Below, in pieces: positions 63,149 to 64,000 of a DNA stretch of 64,000 bases. Where the stretch lies: positions 255,606 through 319,605 of the forward strand of contig JANRID010000018.1 of NCBI GenBank assembly GCA_033765305.1, in the 5' to 3' direction. Both the position numbers and the translations under genes were made by a program. Position 1 is the stretch's first letter. Every line of letters starts with the position of its first letter. This DNA comes from RDXT01 sp033765305. Its GTDB lineage: Bacteria > Bacteroidota > Bacteroidia > J057. The notes beneath the pieces are model-generated. The model was given only the letters and a program-made list of their open reading frames with translations. It was not told the DNA's origin and ran no database searches.

Positions 63149-63724
63149 ATGAACCCATCGAGTTATACCCGTCATCCGGACCATTTGTCGCGCGATCGCT
63201 CCGTTCTCGTCGTCGTCGACGTTCAGGAACCCTTCCTGAACGTCATGCACAATAGCGAGAGCCTGCTGACGCAGGTCCGTCTGCTGGTCAGGTCGGCCGG
63301 CATCCTCGGAGTGCCGGTTATCGTCACCACTCAGAATGTCGCCCGTCTCGGCGGGACGGTTCCGGCCATCGCGGAGGAGCTGCCGATGGGGACCGAATCG
63401 ATCGACAAAATGTGCTTTTCCTGTGCGGCCTCGGACGATTTTCGCCATGTCCTGACAAAGACCGGGCGTCGTCAGGTGATACTTTGCGGGGTCGAAACGC
63501 ACATTTGCATCTCTCAGACGGCTGCGGATCTGATCGCGATGGATTATTCCGTACACGTGTCGCCGGACGCGGTGACGTCACGGACGCAGGAGCGGCATAA
63601 ACTGGGAATGGAACGTATTCGCGATCATGGAATCCTTCCGATTTCGGCGGAAGCCGCCGTCTACGAGTGGTTGGAAACCGCGAACGCACCGGAATTCAAA
63701 CGTATTCTTCCCCTGGTGAAATAA
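63149..63724 (+). CDS. Isochorismatase-family hydrolase
   Basis: A 191-residue cysteine hydrolase. The catalytic triad is visible: Asp in VVVDVQEPF, Lys in SIDKMCFSCA and Cys in LCGVETHICISQTA with the preceding cis-peptide motif. Family members act on isochorismate, nicotinamide or other amides; the substrate is not clear. It is divergent from the desaturase across 150 nt. Confidence 0.88.
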   Translation: MNPSSYTRHPDHLSRDRSVLVVVDVQEPFLNVMHNSESLLTQVRLLVRSAGILGVPVIVTTQNVARLGGTVPAIAEELPMGTESIDKMCFSCAASDDFRHVLTKTGRRQVILCGVETHICISQTAADLIAMDYSVHVSPDAVTSRTQERHKLGMERIRDHGILPISAEAAVYEWLETANAPEFKRILPLVK

Positions 63725-63805
63725 TTCTTTCGATTGCGCGACATTTTTAGTTAAAATGTCGAACAAAATGGTTCACCCGATCTTCTGATTATTTTGTACA
63801 CCCTC

Positions 63806-63834
63806 TTGACAGGAGAAGCGGCCTATGCTAATAT
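63806..63834 (+). promoter_or_regulatory. Promoter of the putative small RNA
   Basis: A perfect -35 TTGACA (63806-63811), a 17-nt spacer and -10 TAATAT (63829-63834); transcription should begin near 63841. Confidence 0.75.
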
Positions 63835-63840
63835 TCCTGC

Positions 63841-63907
63841 GTGTGATCTCCTTTTCTCTCCACGTGCTGTGGAAGCGACCGATCCGTATGGCTCGGTCGC
63901 TTTTTTC
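63841..63907 (+). ncRNA. Putative small RNA (about 67 nt)
   Basis: The DNA between the promoter at 63806 and the terminator at 63873-63906 is too short for a gene and holds no sensible frame. The predicted RNA starts with a C/U-rich stretch (CTCCTTTTCTCTCC, 63848-63861), then a small CCAC-GTGCT-GTGG hairpin (63860-63872) and the terminator hairpin. C/U-rich single strands of this kind often pair with Shine-Dalgarno sequences. It could also be an attenuated leader of a gene beyond the window edge. Confidence 0.5.
63873..63906 (+). terminator. Intrinsic terminator
   Basis: A perfect 10-bp stem, AAGCGACCGA (63873-63882) with TCGGTCGCTT (63893-63902), running into six T residues (63901-63906). 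Confidence 0.85.
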
Positions 63908-64000
63908 TTGTCGGCGCGCTTTCTCCGGCTCCGGCGACCCGATCCCTGTATACTCGGGGTGTGACTGCCATATCCACCACTCATCCGGCGTAAACCACCG

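Noticed and set aside
24300..64000. The right-hand 40 kb as a genomic island of the left-hand organism
   Set aside because: It carries core genes (recG, coaD, leuCD, arg, tRNA-Leu), has no integrase or boundary repeats, and its edge is inside a core gene; assembly chimera is the simpler reading.
63949..64000. Leaderless GTG gene after the TATACT box at 63949
   Set aside because: The frame stops after ten codons, and the -35 region is not convincing.

Overview
The window looks like two different bacterial genomes joined inside one gene. Bases 1 to about 24.4 kb read as a high-GC Bacteroidota. Several promoters carry the phylum's -7 box (TAnnTTTG at 3152 on -, and at 13990, 16486 and 21062 on +), starts lack Shine-Dalgarno sequences, and the genes include a PorE-like TPR/propeller/OmpA protein, Bacteroidota-type TonB, lipocalin-like lipoproteins and a separate methylmalonyl-CoA mutase small subunit. 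From about 24.5 kb to the end, promoters are sigma70-like (TTGACA/TATAAT types), many starts have GGAG-type Shine-Dalgarno sites, some transcripts look leaderless, and codon use is different. I cannot place this second lineage with confidence. It is a high-GC, probably diderm bacterium; Armatimonadota-like is only a guess. The change falls inside gltB at the codons for its [3Fe-4S] motif, the place where a metagenome assembler could join two genomes, so functional links should not be drawn across about 24.4 kb without checking.

Left part. ddl, recR and an NHL-repeat lipoprotein lie on the minus strand; a PorE-like outer-membrane/peptidoglycan protein faces a small lipoprotein across a bidirectional terminator. 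A two-gene unit follows: a degenerate Hsp70/actin-like protein with coiled coil, and a membrane-anchored PKD-TonB fusion. Next come an acyltransferase fusion for aminoacyl lipids (OlsF/GlsF-like), an alpha/beta hydrolase, mutA, an IscA-type Fe-S protein, a metallophosphoesterase with a CBM9-like tail, a TPR protein, an ECF sigma/anti-sigma pair, a PAS histidine kinase, a divergent OmpR-type regulator, and gltD-gltB.

Right part. A GT39/LolA-like/DUF2064 cluster on the minus strand is followed by a ten-gene plus-strand arginine cluster (argC-J-B-D, a Clp_N-argF fusion, two small envelope genes, an arginase-family protein, argG, argH). In front of argC lie a promoter, an Arg-rich 31-codon open frame, an intrinsic terminator and a competing antiterminator pairing, which together look like an attenuator. 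Then come a diguanylate cyclase, tatD, a DivIVA-like coiled-coil protein, coaD, recG, a polytopic membrane protein, leuC, a GH43-like enzyme, a methyltransferase, leuD, a GNAT protein, a Gfo/Idh oxidoreductase, recQ, tRNA-Leu(GAG), an adenosine-deaminase-like enzyme, a DprE2/DprE1-like pair, an acyl-ACP desaturase and an isochorismatase-family hydrolase. At the right edge a promoter and terminator enclose a putative small RNA of about 67 nt.

The strongest candidates for something new are the arginine attenuator, the Clp_N-ornithine carbamoyltransferase fusion, the metal-site-altered arginase-like protein beside it, the Hsp70-like/PKD-TonB pair, and the small RNA. No CRISPR array, insertion sequence, prophage or rRNA gene was seen.
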